The notes beneath the pieces are model-generated. The model was not told where the DNA came from, did not search any database, and saw only the letters and a program-made list of their open reading frames with translations. The position numbers were made by a program, and so were the translations under genes. A stretch of 64,000 nt of DNA from Flavobacterium selenitireducens. Its GTDB lineage: Bacteria > Bacteroidota > Bacteroidia > Flavobacteriales > Flavobacteriaceae. The DNA lies in the NCBI RefSeq assembly GCF_014748335.1, contig NZ_JAAVIY010000007.1, positions 62,001 through 126,000 of the forward strand. Direction: 5' to 3'. Numbering within the stretch: the stretch's first letter is position 1; each line of letters begins with the position of its first letter. Shown here in pieces: positions 35,470 through 42,039 of the stretch.

Positions 35470-36081
35470 TTATTTGAGCTCTGAAAGGATTAGTTTTTTC
35501 TGTTTGAACGTGTTGACCATCGCTTTTTCGCGCACTTTCGGATCATCGCTGTTGATGAGCTCGAAATATTCGACGGGAACGACTTGCCACGACAAACCGT
35601 ATTTGTCCTTGCACCAGCCGCACGAGCCTTCCGCGCCTCCGTTCGCGGTCAAGGCTTCCCAGTAATAATCCACTTCTTCCTGATCTCTGCAATTGATGAC
35701 GAACGAAACCGCCTCGGTGAACTTGAACATCGGACCCGCGGCCAAGATGCTGAATTCGCTTCCGGCAATTTGTATCGTCGCCGTCTCGAAACTTCCGCCA
35801 TCTTGGCCGTTTTCCATCGGCGGATTCTTGTATTTGCGGAACTCTTTGAGCTTCCCGTCCTTGAAAATAGAAAGATAGTAGTCCGCGACTGCTTTGGCGT
35901 CTTTCTCGACCCAAAGGCATGGCGTTATTTTTTGCATGATCGGATTGTTTTTTTCGGTTGAAGTTTTTATTGCGGTCGTGTCAGTCGCGATATTGTCCGT
36001 GGATTTCGGTTCGGCATTTCCACAACCCGTAAGCGTCGCGATTGCGAACATTACGAAAAATCTAAATTTGTATGTTTTCAT
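35470..36081 (-). CDS. VOC-superfamily protein with lipoprotein signal
   Basis: A 203-residue protein. The N-terminus is a lipoprotein signal peptide ending in LTG-Cys20, then a Ser/Thr-rich linker (about residues 21-47). From residue 49 (MQKITPCLWV) it is a PhnB-like glyoxalase/bleomycin-resistance (VOC) domain with AVADYYLSIF, the GGAEGSCGWCKDKYGLSWQVVP segment and a C-terminal helix. PhnB-like VOC proteins normally start at that Met and are cytoplasmic, so the added export signal is unusual. An internal start at the ATG at 35937 would give the ordinary cytoplasmic form. Enzyme activity cannot be inferred. Confidence 0.85.
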   Translation of the reverse strand: MKTYKFRFFVMFAIATLTGCGNAEPKSTDNIATDTTAIKTSTEKNNPIMQKITPCLWVEKDAKAVADYYLSIFKDGKLKEFRKYKNPPMENGQDGGSFETATIQIAGSEFSILAAGPMFKFTEAVSFVINCRDQEEVDYYWEALTANGGAEGSCGWCKDKYGLSWQVVPVEYFELINSDDPKVREKAMVNTFKQKKLILSELK

Positions 36082-36120
36082 CTGAAAATATTTAAACTAA
36101 ACGAAATTGGGTTCGGATTT

Positions 36121-36528
36121 TTATTTCGGAACTTGGTTCATGTCCATATAGAAATACGACCAGATATGGCCATCGAGGTCGGTGAAGCCATATTCGTACA
36201 TAAAACCGTGGTCTTTCGCGGGAATCGGAGTCGTGGCTCCGGCGGCAACGGCGACTTTTACGATTTGGTCTACGGCTTCGCGGCTTTCGCAATTGAGGGC
36301 GATGATCGACTCGTTGCATTTCGAGGTGTCGCAAATCGCTTTGGACGTAAAGCCAGTAAAAAAAGGCTCTACAAGCAACATGACAAAAATCGACGGTTCC
36401 TCGATGATCATGCAAGTGGCGTTGTCGTCGGTAAAATCGGGATTGAAAGTGTAGCCTAGTTTCGTGAAAAATTCGACCGATCGGTTCAGGTCTTTCACTG
36501 GCAAGTTGACAAATATGGAAGTCGGCAT
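36121..36528 (-). CDS. VOC-superfamily (glyoxalase-like) protein
   Basis: A 135-residue protein of the VOC superfamily, from the ATG at 36528 (MPTSIFVNLPVKDLNRS); nine upstream in-frame residues were dropped because a -7 promoter element lies there. It has the beta-alpha-beta-beta-beta units, with VKDLNRSVEFFTKLGY and the late DLDGHIWSYFYMDMNQ segment where a metal-binding His/Glu pair is usual. Function could be resistance, dioxygenase or isomerase chemistry; no partner is evident. It is 39 bases upstream of the VOC lipoprotein and on the same strand. Confidence 0.85.
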   Translation of the reverse strand: MPTSIFVNLPVKDLNRSVEFFTKLGYTFNPDFTDDNATCMIIEEPSIFVMLLVEPFFTGFTSKAICDTSKCNESIIALNCESREAVDQIVKVAVAAGATTPIPAKDHGFMYEYGFTDLDGHIWSYFYMDMNQVPK

Positions 36529-36552
36529 AACATTTTGGTTTAAGATGATATC

Positions 36553-36560
36553 CAAAAATA
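36553..36560 (-). promoter_or_regulatory. Possible -7 element of the VOC gene at 36528
   Basis: TATTTTTG on the minus strand matches TAnnTTTG, 24 bases before the ATG; no clear -33 TTG at the usual distance. Confidence 0.35.
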
Positions 36561-36645
36561 AATTACTTCATCGAATCAGGAGATGTGCGAAAGCGACGTA
36601 TAAAAGGGTGAATCGCGCCAGTTTGGAACACGAGCGGTCCATGCA

Positions 36646-37599
36646 TCAATAGTGTTGGGTGGCTTTTACCGCGATAGGCAAGTTTAAGACGATGCGCACA
36701 TTTTTGCCGCGGCTTTTCGCAGGCGTCCACAATCCTGACTTGCGCAGCATCTTTCGGGCTGCCTCGTCCGTTTCCCTGTCGATTCCGTTGACGATCTTGA
36801 TTTGCCCGATGCGGCCCTCTGCGGTAACCTCATAGGAAATCAGCAGTCGGCCGCCTTTTGTGGTCTCCGGCGTCTTAAAATTTTTTGAGACGAAATGAAA
36901 GAAATCAGATGTTTTTTCTTTGTAAGTCGGAGGATTGAAAAGCGAAGTGTATTGATAGCTTTTTCCGGAACTTTTTTCTTTGCTCTCGCCCGATATCAAT
37001 TCCCCTTCGGAATCATATGTCTCTTCGAAGGTGATCCCGCGCCTGAAATCTTCGCCGACCCATTTCCCGGTGCGCACTTCATTTTTGACCTGCCCTTCCT
37101 CGTGCAGCCATTGCTGCCGATCTGAGTAGCGGCCGTCTCCGTTGATGACGGTTTGCTCTCCAGCTTCGTTCCAAAACTGGGAGATCAGCGCGCGCGAGAC
37201 GATAAGTTTGTGGCCCTCGACCTCAATCATCTTTTGTATGACATAGCCCAAGGAGTGCGGTTTGCCGTTTTCGTACCAGGTTTGGATGCCTCCGGTGGGA
37301 TCGCCCAGCTCAAACTGTTTTTCTGATTTTTTGGAGCCGTTTTCCCAAAATTCTTGGACGATGCCGTGGTACATCAGTTTTTCGTTGGAAATCGACCGCC
37401 CTTTTTCAAGCAATCTTCCCGATTTGTAGTACGTATTGGCCAAAAACGCCTCAGGCTTGGACGGATCTGGCGCAAAAGTGCGGTAAAAGCTGTGTTTGTC
37501 AGCCTCGGTTTCGGTCATTGTCGAATCGAGGTAAACCTTAGACAATTGTGCGTTGGCGCCAAACGACAAGGCCAGCAACGCCAGTAGAAATTTAGTCAT
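36646..37599 (-). CDS. Exported MORN-repeat protein with TonB C-terminal domain
   Basis: A 317-residue protein from the ATG at 37599 (MTKFLLALL) with a signal peptide ending at GANAQ near residue 18. The middle (about 60-200) holds several MORN-like or YwqK-type repeats of the form YKSGRLLEKG, FWENGSKKSEKQF, WYENGKP and FWNEAGEQTV. The last 90 residues are a TonB C-terminal domain with RLLISYEVTAEGRIGQIKIVNGID and a DEAARKMLRKSGLWTPA segment. It lacks the N-terminal anchor and Pro-rich span of an energising TonB, so it is more likely a periplasmic adaptor. The ATG lies one base after the thyA stop, so thyA and this gene are cotranscribed. Confidence 0.85.
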   Translation of the reverse strand: MTKFLLALLALSFGANAQLSKVYLDSTMTETEADKHSFYRTFAPDPSKPEAFLANTYYKSGRLLEKGRSISNEKLMYHGIVQEFWENGSKKSEKQFELGDPTGGIQTWYENGKPHSLGYVIQKMIEVEGHKLIVSRALISQFWNEAGEQTVINGDGRYSDRQQWLHEEGQVKNEVRTGKWVGEDFRRGITFEETYDSEGELISGESKEKSSGKSYQYTSLFNPPTYKEKTSDFFHFVSKNFKTPETTKGGRLLISYEVTAEGRIGQIKIVNGIDRETDEAARKMLRKSGLWTPAKSRGKNVRIVLNLPIAVKATQHY

Positions 37600-37600
37600 A

Positions 37601-38425
37601 TCAAACAGCGACGATTCCTTTAATGTGTGGGTGCGGATCGTAATCGACGAGCGTAAAATCTTCAAATTTGAAATCGAGGATATTCGTTACATCGGGATTC
37701 AGTATCATTTTCGGCAACGGACGCGGTTCCCGTGAAAGCTGCAATTCTACTTGCTCGAAATGATTGTTGTAAATGTGCGCATCCCCGAATGTATGGATGA
37801 AATCGCCAGGCTGCAATCCGACGACCTGCGCGACCATCATGGTGAATAGCGCGTAGGACGCAATGTTGAACGGAACGCCCAAAAAGATATCGGCGCTGCG
37901 TTGGTAAAGTTGGCACGACAGTTTCCCGTCCGCGACATAGAATTGGAAAAATGCGTGGCAAGGCGGAAGCGCGGCTTTTCCGTTTGCGACGTTTTCTTCA
38001 AACGACACCGACGTGTCCGGCAAAACCGAAGGGTTCCAGGCCGAAACGAGCATACGGCGGCTGTTCGGGTTTTTCTTGAGCGTTTCGATCAATTCCTCGA
38101 TCTGGTCGATTTCCTCACCGTTCCAGTTGCGCCATTGGTAGCCGTAAACCGGCCCGAGATCACCGTTGGGATCTGCCCATTCGTCCCAAATTCTCACGCC
38201 GTTCTCGTTGAGGTATTGGATGTTCGTATCTCCTTTAAGAAACCACAACAATTCGAAGATGATCGATTTCAGGTGGAGTTTTTTTGTCGTTACCATGGGA
38301 AAACCTTCAGACAAGTCGAAGCGCATCTGGTAGCCGAAGACGCTCTTGGTCCCGGTTCCTGTCCTGTCTCCTTTTTGTACGCCATTCTCAAGGACGTGCT
38401 TGACGAGGTCGTGGTATTGTTTCAT
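37601..38425 (-). CDS. thyA: Thymidylate synthase
   Basis: Makes dTMP from dUMP with methylenetetrahydrofolate. From the ATG at 38425 ([15 protein letters not shown]) it is 274 residues; the 20 upstream in-frame residues are not conserved. Motifs: [13 protein letters not shown] for folate/phosphate binding, the catalytic Cys in [25 protein letters not shown] and the late [10 protein letters not shown]. Works with the dihydrofolate reductase encoded 3.8 kb away. It is directly followed by the MORN/TonB_C gene. Confidence 0.97.
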   Translation of the reverse strand: MKQYHDLVKHVLENGVQKGDRTGTGTKSVFGYQMRFDLSEGFPMVTTKKLHLKSIIFELLWFLKGDTNIQYLNENGVRIWDEWADPNGDLGPVYGYQWRNWNGEEIDQIEELIETLKKNPNSRRMLVSAWNPSVLPDTSVSFEENVANGKAALPPCHAFFQFYVADGKLSCQLYQRSADIFLGVPFNIASYALFTMMVAQVVGLQPGDFIHTFGDAHIYNNHFEQVELQLSREPRPLPKMILNPDVTNILDFKFEDFTLVDYDPHPHIKGIVAV

Positions 38426-38586
38426 AGTGATTGTTTTGGTTCTATCAGGGCTTGCTCGCCCGAAAACATACTTCGGGACAAACATAATCAGCGTATAAAA
38501 GTAAAATAACGGGTGTTAATAGTGACCGATTCGCTTCAAAAGAAATGAACAACGGTTGTTGAAAGGTGGTGTTTTGGAAAGGCGCT

Positions 38587-38745
38587 TGCGTGAGGGATGG
38601 CAGCGGCATCCTTTTTTGCTTCGTCTTTGTTGCCGTTTCACCCGGGCGAAGACGGCAAAAAAGATAAAGCGGACAGCCCGACGGCGGCCGCTCTAAGTCG
38701 TTCCGGGCTGGAACAGCGGTGCCGCCGTCACGCCCCAAAAAAAAG
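38587..38745 (-). repeat. Dispersed intergenic element, copy 1
   Basis: Read on the minus strand the element begins GGGCGTGACGG near 38739, passes CGTCGGGCTGTCCGCTT and an ATCTTTTTTGCCG stretch, and ends AAAAAAGGAT..CATCCCTCACGCAAG near 38587. The same beginning, middle and end occur in copy 2 at 40952-41045; this copy has extra internal sequence. It occupies most of the gap 38426-38806, where I see no gene. Confidence 0.75.
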
Positions 38746-38806
38746 CCCGGCAAAACCGAACTTTCCCTATATGACCAGGGTACAAAATTTAATAAACCTG
38801 ATTAGA

Positions 38807-39421
38807 TCACGATTCTCTCCTCGAAATCTCGTCGCGTATCTTCGCCGCTTTTTCGTAGTCTTCGTCACGCACGGCGCCGTCGAGCATTTCGTTGAGTTCG
38901 GACAGGCTATGCTTTGCATAACTGTCTCCGGCCTGGTTCGATTCCTCGCCCATGCCGAAAGTCTCCGGAGCAGACAGGACATCGTCGTGCTGCTCGCTTT
39001 CCGGTGTGGCTTTGAGGTAGATCCCGGCTTTGTCGAGAATATTTTTGTAGGTAAAGATAGGGGCGTTGAAACGCAACGCCAATGCGATGGCGTCCGATGT
39101 GCGGGCGTCGATGATTTCTTCGATCTTGTCGCGTTCGCAGATGATGCTCGAATAAAAAACGCCGTCCACGAGCTTGTGGATGATGACCTGCTTGACGACA
39201 ATGTCGAAACGGTCTGCAAAGTTCTTGAACAAGTCGTGCGTTAGCGGGCGGGGCGGACGAATTTCCTTTTCGAGCGCAATGGCGATCGACTGTGCCTCGA
39301 ATGCACCGATGACTATTGGAAGTTTGCGGTCTCCGTCAACTTCATTCAAGATAAGGGCATAAGCGCCATTTTGCGTCTGGCTGTACGAAATCCCTTTTAT
39401 TGTAAGCTTCACTAAACTCAT
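38807..39421 (-). CDS. Bifunctional nuclease (DUF151) family protein with UVR motif
   Basis: A 204-residue protein from the ATG at 39421 (MSLVKLTIKGISYS). The N-terminal two thirds are a BFN/DUF151 domain with LPIVIGAFEAQSIAIALE and DARTSDAIALALRF, a family reported in plants and bacteria to have DNase/RNase activity. The C-terminus (about residues 170-204) carries a UvrB/UvrC (UVR) helical motif, ELNEMLDGAVRDEDYEKAAKIRDEI. The five upstream in-frame residues lie downstream of the -7 promoter and are probably not translated. The predicted start site falls at or within two bases of the ATG, suggesting a leaderless transcript. Confidence 0.92.
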   Translation of the reverse strand: MSLVKLTIKGISYSQTQNGAYALILNEVDGDRKLPIVIGAFEAQSIAIALEKEIRPPRPLTHDLFKNFADRFDIVVKQVIIHKLVDGVFYSSIICERDKIEEIIDARTSDAIALALRFNAPIFTYKNILDKAGIYLKATPESEQHDDVLSAPETFGMGEESNQAGDSYAKHSLSELNEMLDGAVRDEDYEKAAKIRDEISRRES

Positions 39422-39425
39422 GTTG

Positions 39426-39455
39426 CAAAAATACAATTGCGTTTTGATTTCGCAA
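39426..39455 (-). promoter_or_regulatory. Promoter of the bifunctional-nuclease gene (leaderless)
   Basis: Minus strand: TTG (39453-39455), 19 bases, TATTTTTG (39426-39433), an exact match to the flavobacterial consensus. The start site would lie near 39419-39421, that is at the ATG. Confidence 0.7.
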
Positions 39456-39458
39456 GGA

Positions 39459-39794
39459 TTAGGTAATTAGATAATTTGTCAATTAGTCAATTAGGTGATT
39501 AGTCGATTAGATAATTAGCGAATTAGCGAATTAGCGAATGAGGTGATTAGTCGATTAGATGATTAGTCAATTAGATAATTAGTCAATTAGAGAATTAGCG
39601 AATGAGGTGATTAGTCAATTAGATGATTAGTCGATTAGATAATTAGCGAATTAGCGAATGAGGTGATTAGTCGATTAGATGATTAGTCGATTAGATAATT
39701 AGCGAATTAGCGAATGTGCGAATTAGCGAATTAGCGTATGAGGTGATGAGTCAATTAGATGATTAGTCAATTAGATAATTAGTCAATTTGACAA
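39459..39794. repeat. Octamer tandem repeat TTAGNNRA, 42 units
   Basis: The 336 bases divide exactly into 42 eight-base words, mostly TTAGTCAA, TTAGTCGA, TTAGATAA, TTAGATGA or TTAGCGAA, with TGAGGTGA at 39539, 39603, 39659 and 39739. The distances between the TGAGGTGA words (64, 56, 80) are all multiples of eight. Inverted TTCGCTAA words follow at about 39830-39890. No gene is visible in 39422-39950. Confidence 0.9.
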
Positions 39795-39829
39795 CCAAGT
39801 TATGGGTCGGGTTACCGGGGCCTTATTCG

Positions 39830-39890
39830 CTAATTGTCACATTCATTAACTACCCATTCGCTAATTCGCTAATTCTCACATTCGCTAATT
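39830..39890. repeat. Inverted octamers facing the tract
   Basis: TTCGCTAA recurs four times here with TTGTCACA, TTCATTAA and TTCTCACA words. TTCGCTAA is the reverse complement of TTAGCGAA, so this block can pair with the tract at 39459-39794. Confidence 0.75.
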
Positions 39891-39925
39891 AAAAAAAAAC
39901 GGCTCCGAAATTAATCGAAGCCGCT
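39891..39925 (-). terminator. Terminator after etfA
   Basis: CGGCTCCGA and TCGAAGCCG pair over nine positions with one G-U around an AATTAA loop, followed by nine T on the minus strand, 26 bases beyond the etfA stop. Confidence 0.8.
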
Positions 39926-39950
39926 TCCTAAGCTAGTTTGGGTTAGTAAA

Positions 39951-40919
39951 CTAAGCGTTATTTGCTTTGAATTCCTTGATCTTTTCGGTCAGTTTCGGAA
40001 CGATTTCGAAAGCATCGCCCACGACACCGTAATCGGCCACTTTAAAGAAAGGAGCTTCGGGATCTGCATTGATGACGAGTTTTACTTTCGAGGCGTTGAT
40101 TCCCGCAATGTGCTGGATCGCACCTGAAATTCCAACGGCTACATAAAGATTGGTCGCAACAGGCTTACCGGTTTGCCCGACGTGCTCGCTGTGAGGACGC
40201 CATCCCAGGTCCGAGACCGGTTTCGAGCAAGCCGTGGCCGCGCCCAAAGCCGAAGCCAGGTTTTCGATCAAGCCCCAGTTTTCCGGGCCCTTAAGTCCGC
40301 GACCTCCAGAAACGACGACTTCTGCGTCGGCGATCGTCAGTTTTCCGGCCGTCTTGTCTATAGATTCGGTTTTGATGTTGAAATCCGCATCGTTCAGGGA
40401 CGGAGCAAAATCCTCTTCGGAAGCCGATGAAGCGCTCTCAAACACACCGTAAGAGTTTTTGGCAAGCCCGAGTACTTTCACGTCGGTAGCAATTTCGGTA
40501 ATGTTGAACGCCTTCATCGAAAACGCGTTGCGCTTTACCTGGAAAGGCGAGGTGCTTACCGGCAAACCGACCACGTTCGAAGCGTAACCGGCGTTAAGCC
40601 CGACGGCCACCAAAGGCGCGAGGTACAAACTGTCTGTCGTCGACGACAACAAAACCAATTTCGTCCCTTCTTTCTGGGCCGCCTGCTTGATCACGTCGGC
40701 GTAAGCCTTCGCGTTGAATGCCGACAATTTGTCGTTCGTCACTTTCAGGACCTTGTCCACGCCATATTTCGACAATTCGGAAACATTGGCTGCATTCACG
40801 GTCACGGCCGTCACGGTAGTTCCCAATGACTCGGCCACTTTTTTTCCGTAGGAAGCCAGCTCGAAAGCCACTTTCTTGAATTTTCCTTCGGATGATTCTG
40901 CGTATATTAAAATTGACAT
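39951..40919 (-). CDS. etfA: Electron transfer flavoprotein subunit alpha
   Basis: FAD-binding subunit of the electron transfer flavoprotein that takes electrons from acyl-CoA dehydrogenases. The 322-residue length fits. The C-terminal FAD domain has GRGLKGPENWGLIENLA, a CSKPVSDLGWRPHSEHVGQTG segment, and KVKLVINADPEAPFFKVADYGVVGD. It is downstream of etfB on the same strand, but the usual tight junction is broken by about 129 bases holding a dispersed element and a heptamer repeat. No ETF-quinone oxidoreductase is in the window. Confidence 0.96.
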   Translation of the reverse strand: MSILIYAESSEGKFKKVAFELASYGKKVAESLGTTVTAVTVNAANVSELSKYGVDKVLKVTNDKLSAFNAKAYADVIKQAAQKEGTKLVLLSSTTDSLYLAPLVAVGLNAGYASNVVGLPVSTSPFQVKRNAFSMKAFNITEIATDVKVLGLAKNSYGVFESASSASEEDFAPSLNDADFNIKTESIDKTAGKLTIADAEVVVSGGRGLKGPENWGLIENLASALGAATACSKPVSDLGWRPHSEHVGQTGKPVATNLYVAVGISGAIQHIAGINASKVKLVINADPEAPFFKVADYGVVGDAFEIVPKLTEKIKEFKANNA

Positions 40920-40926
40920 TTTTTTA

Positions 40927-40951
40927 GTTTAAAGTTTAGGGTTTAAAGTTT
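40927..40951. repeat. Short GTTTAAA heptamer tract between etfB and etfA
   Basis: Three to four words of the form GTTTAAA or GTTTAGG, the same unit as at 32671-32800, abutting the dispersed element at 40952. Confidence 0.6.
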
Positions 40952-41045
40952 GGGCGTGTCCCTCCGGGTCGGGCTTTCCGCTTCAATCTTTTGTTCCGCT
41001 CCGCTTCACAAAAGGATTTCCGCTTCAATCCCTCACGCAATCCCG
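40952..41045 (+). repeat. Dispersed intergenic element, copy 2
   Basis: Begins GGGCGTGTCCCTCC, continues GTCGGGCTTTCCGCTTCAATC, has an inverted pair ATCTTTTG..CAAAAGGAT and ends TTCAATCCCTCACGCAATCCCG. The same order of words appears on the opposite strand at 38587-38745. It splits the etfB-etfA intergenic space. Confidence 0.75.
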
Positions 41046-41048
41046 TTC

Positions 41049-41795
41049 TTATATAACTTTCGCTTCGTTGTGAAGAGCGCTTACCAATTCGTCGAGATTG
41101 TCTACAGTGAACATTTTGACCGCGCTTTTAGGTGCCGGTTTCTCGAACTTCACAGTTTTCGTGTTCGCCTCAGATCCGACCGCTTCCAACACCTGGAGTG
41201 CCTTGGTTCGTGCCGTCATGATGCCGCGCATGTTCGGGATCCTAAGGTCTTTTTCTTCTACAAGACCTTTTTGCCCGCCCACGATTAGCGGCAACGAAGT
41301 CGAAAGGGTTTCTTTTCCGCCGTCGATTTCACGCGTGGCTTTCACGTTCGTCCCGTCGACAGTCAGGCCGATGCAGGAGTTCACGAAGTTCGCTCCCGTC
41401 AAAGCCGCCAACATTCCCGGAACCATTCCGCCGTTGTAGTCCAACGATTCTTTCCCGCAAATCACGAGGTCGTATCCGCCGGTTTTGACGATTTCCGCCA
41501 ACTGCTTGGCTACGGAGAGGCCATCTGTAGGCGTGGCGTTTACACGTATCGCTTCGTTCGCCCCGATGGCAAGTGCTTTTCTAAGCGTGGCTTCGGTTTC
41601 AGGCCCACCGACATTCACTACGGTGACGTTCGCGCCTTGTTGCTCCTGGAACCACACGGCGCGCGTCAATCCGAACTCGTCATTAGGGTTGATCACGAAC
41701 TGTACGCCGTTTGAGTCAAAATCGGCGTCACCGTTGGTGAAGTTGATTTTTGAAGTAGTATCAGGCACGTGGCTGATGCAGACTAATATTTTCAT
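41049..41795 (-). CDS. etfB: Electron transfer flavoprotein subunit beta
   Basis: AMP-binding partner of EtfA, 248 residues. Motifs: the N-terminal MKILVCISHVPDT, the NPNDEFGLTRAVW segment, GKESLDYNGGMVPGMLA and, near the end, the ETF-beta signature in the IPNMRGIMTARTK region. It precedes etfA with a 129-base gap. CGAAGGTA at 41827-41834 reads TACCTTCG on the minus strand and could be a variant -7 element 31 bases before the ATG. Confidence 0.96.
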   Translation of the reverse strand: MKILVCISHVPDTTSKINFTNGDADFDSNGVQFVINPNDEFGLTRAVWFQEQQGANVTVVNVGGPETEATLRKALAIGANEAIRVNATPTDGLSVAKQLAEIVKTGGYDLVICGKESLDYNGGMVPGMLAALTGANFVNSCIGLTVDGTNVKATREIDGGKETLSTSLPLIVGGQKGLVEEKDLRIPNMRGIMTARTKALQVLEAVGSEANTKTVKFEKPAPKSAVKMFTVDNLDELVSALHNEAKVI

Positions 41796-42039
41796 TTTTA
41801 ATGATGAAGTTTAGAATTTTCGCTGCCGAAGGTAAGGAATAAAAATAAAAAATGTACTATGCATGCATAATAAATTTACCTATTATATCGATTTCGTAAA
41901 CGTTAAACCAGGATCCTTGTCAAATAGCCAGGCCCAGCCTAAAGAATGTTGCTATTTTTCGAATCTTTAACGCGTACCGGCTAAACAAGGCAACCGCGAT
42001 CGCCCGCCCGATTGCCAATTGTGACGTCGCACCCGCAAG

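Noticed and set aside
38597..39244. Plus-strand open frame of 215 codons
   Set aside because: It starts in the dispersed element and then runs antisense to the bifunctional-nuclease gene.
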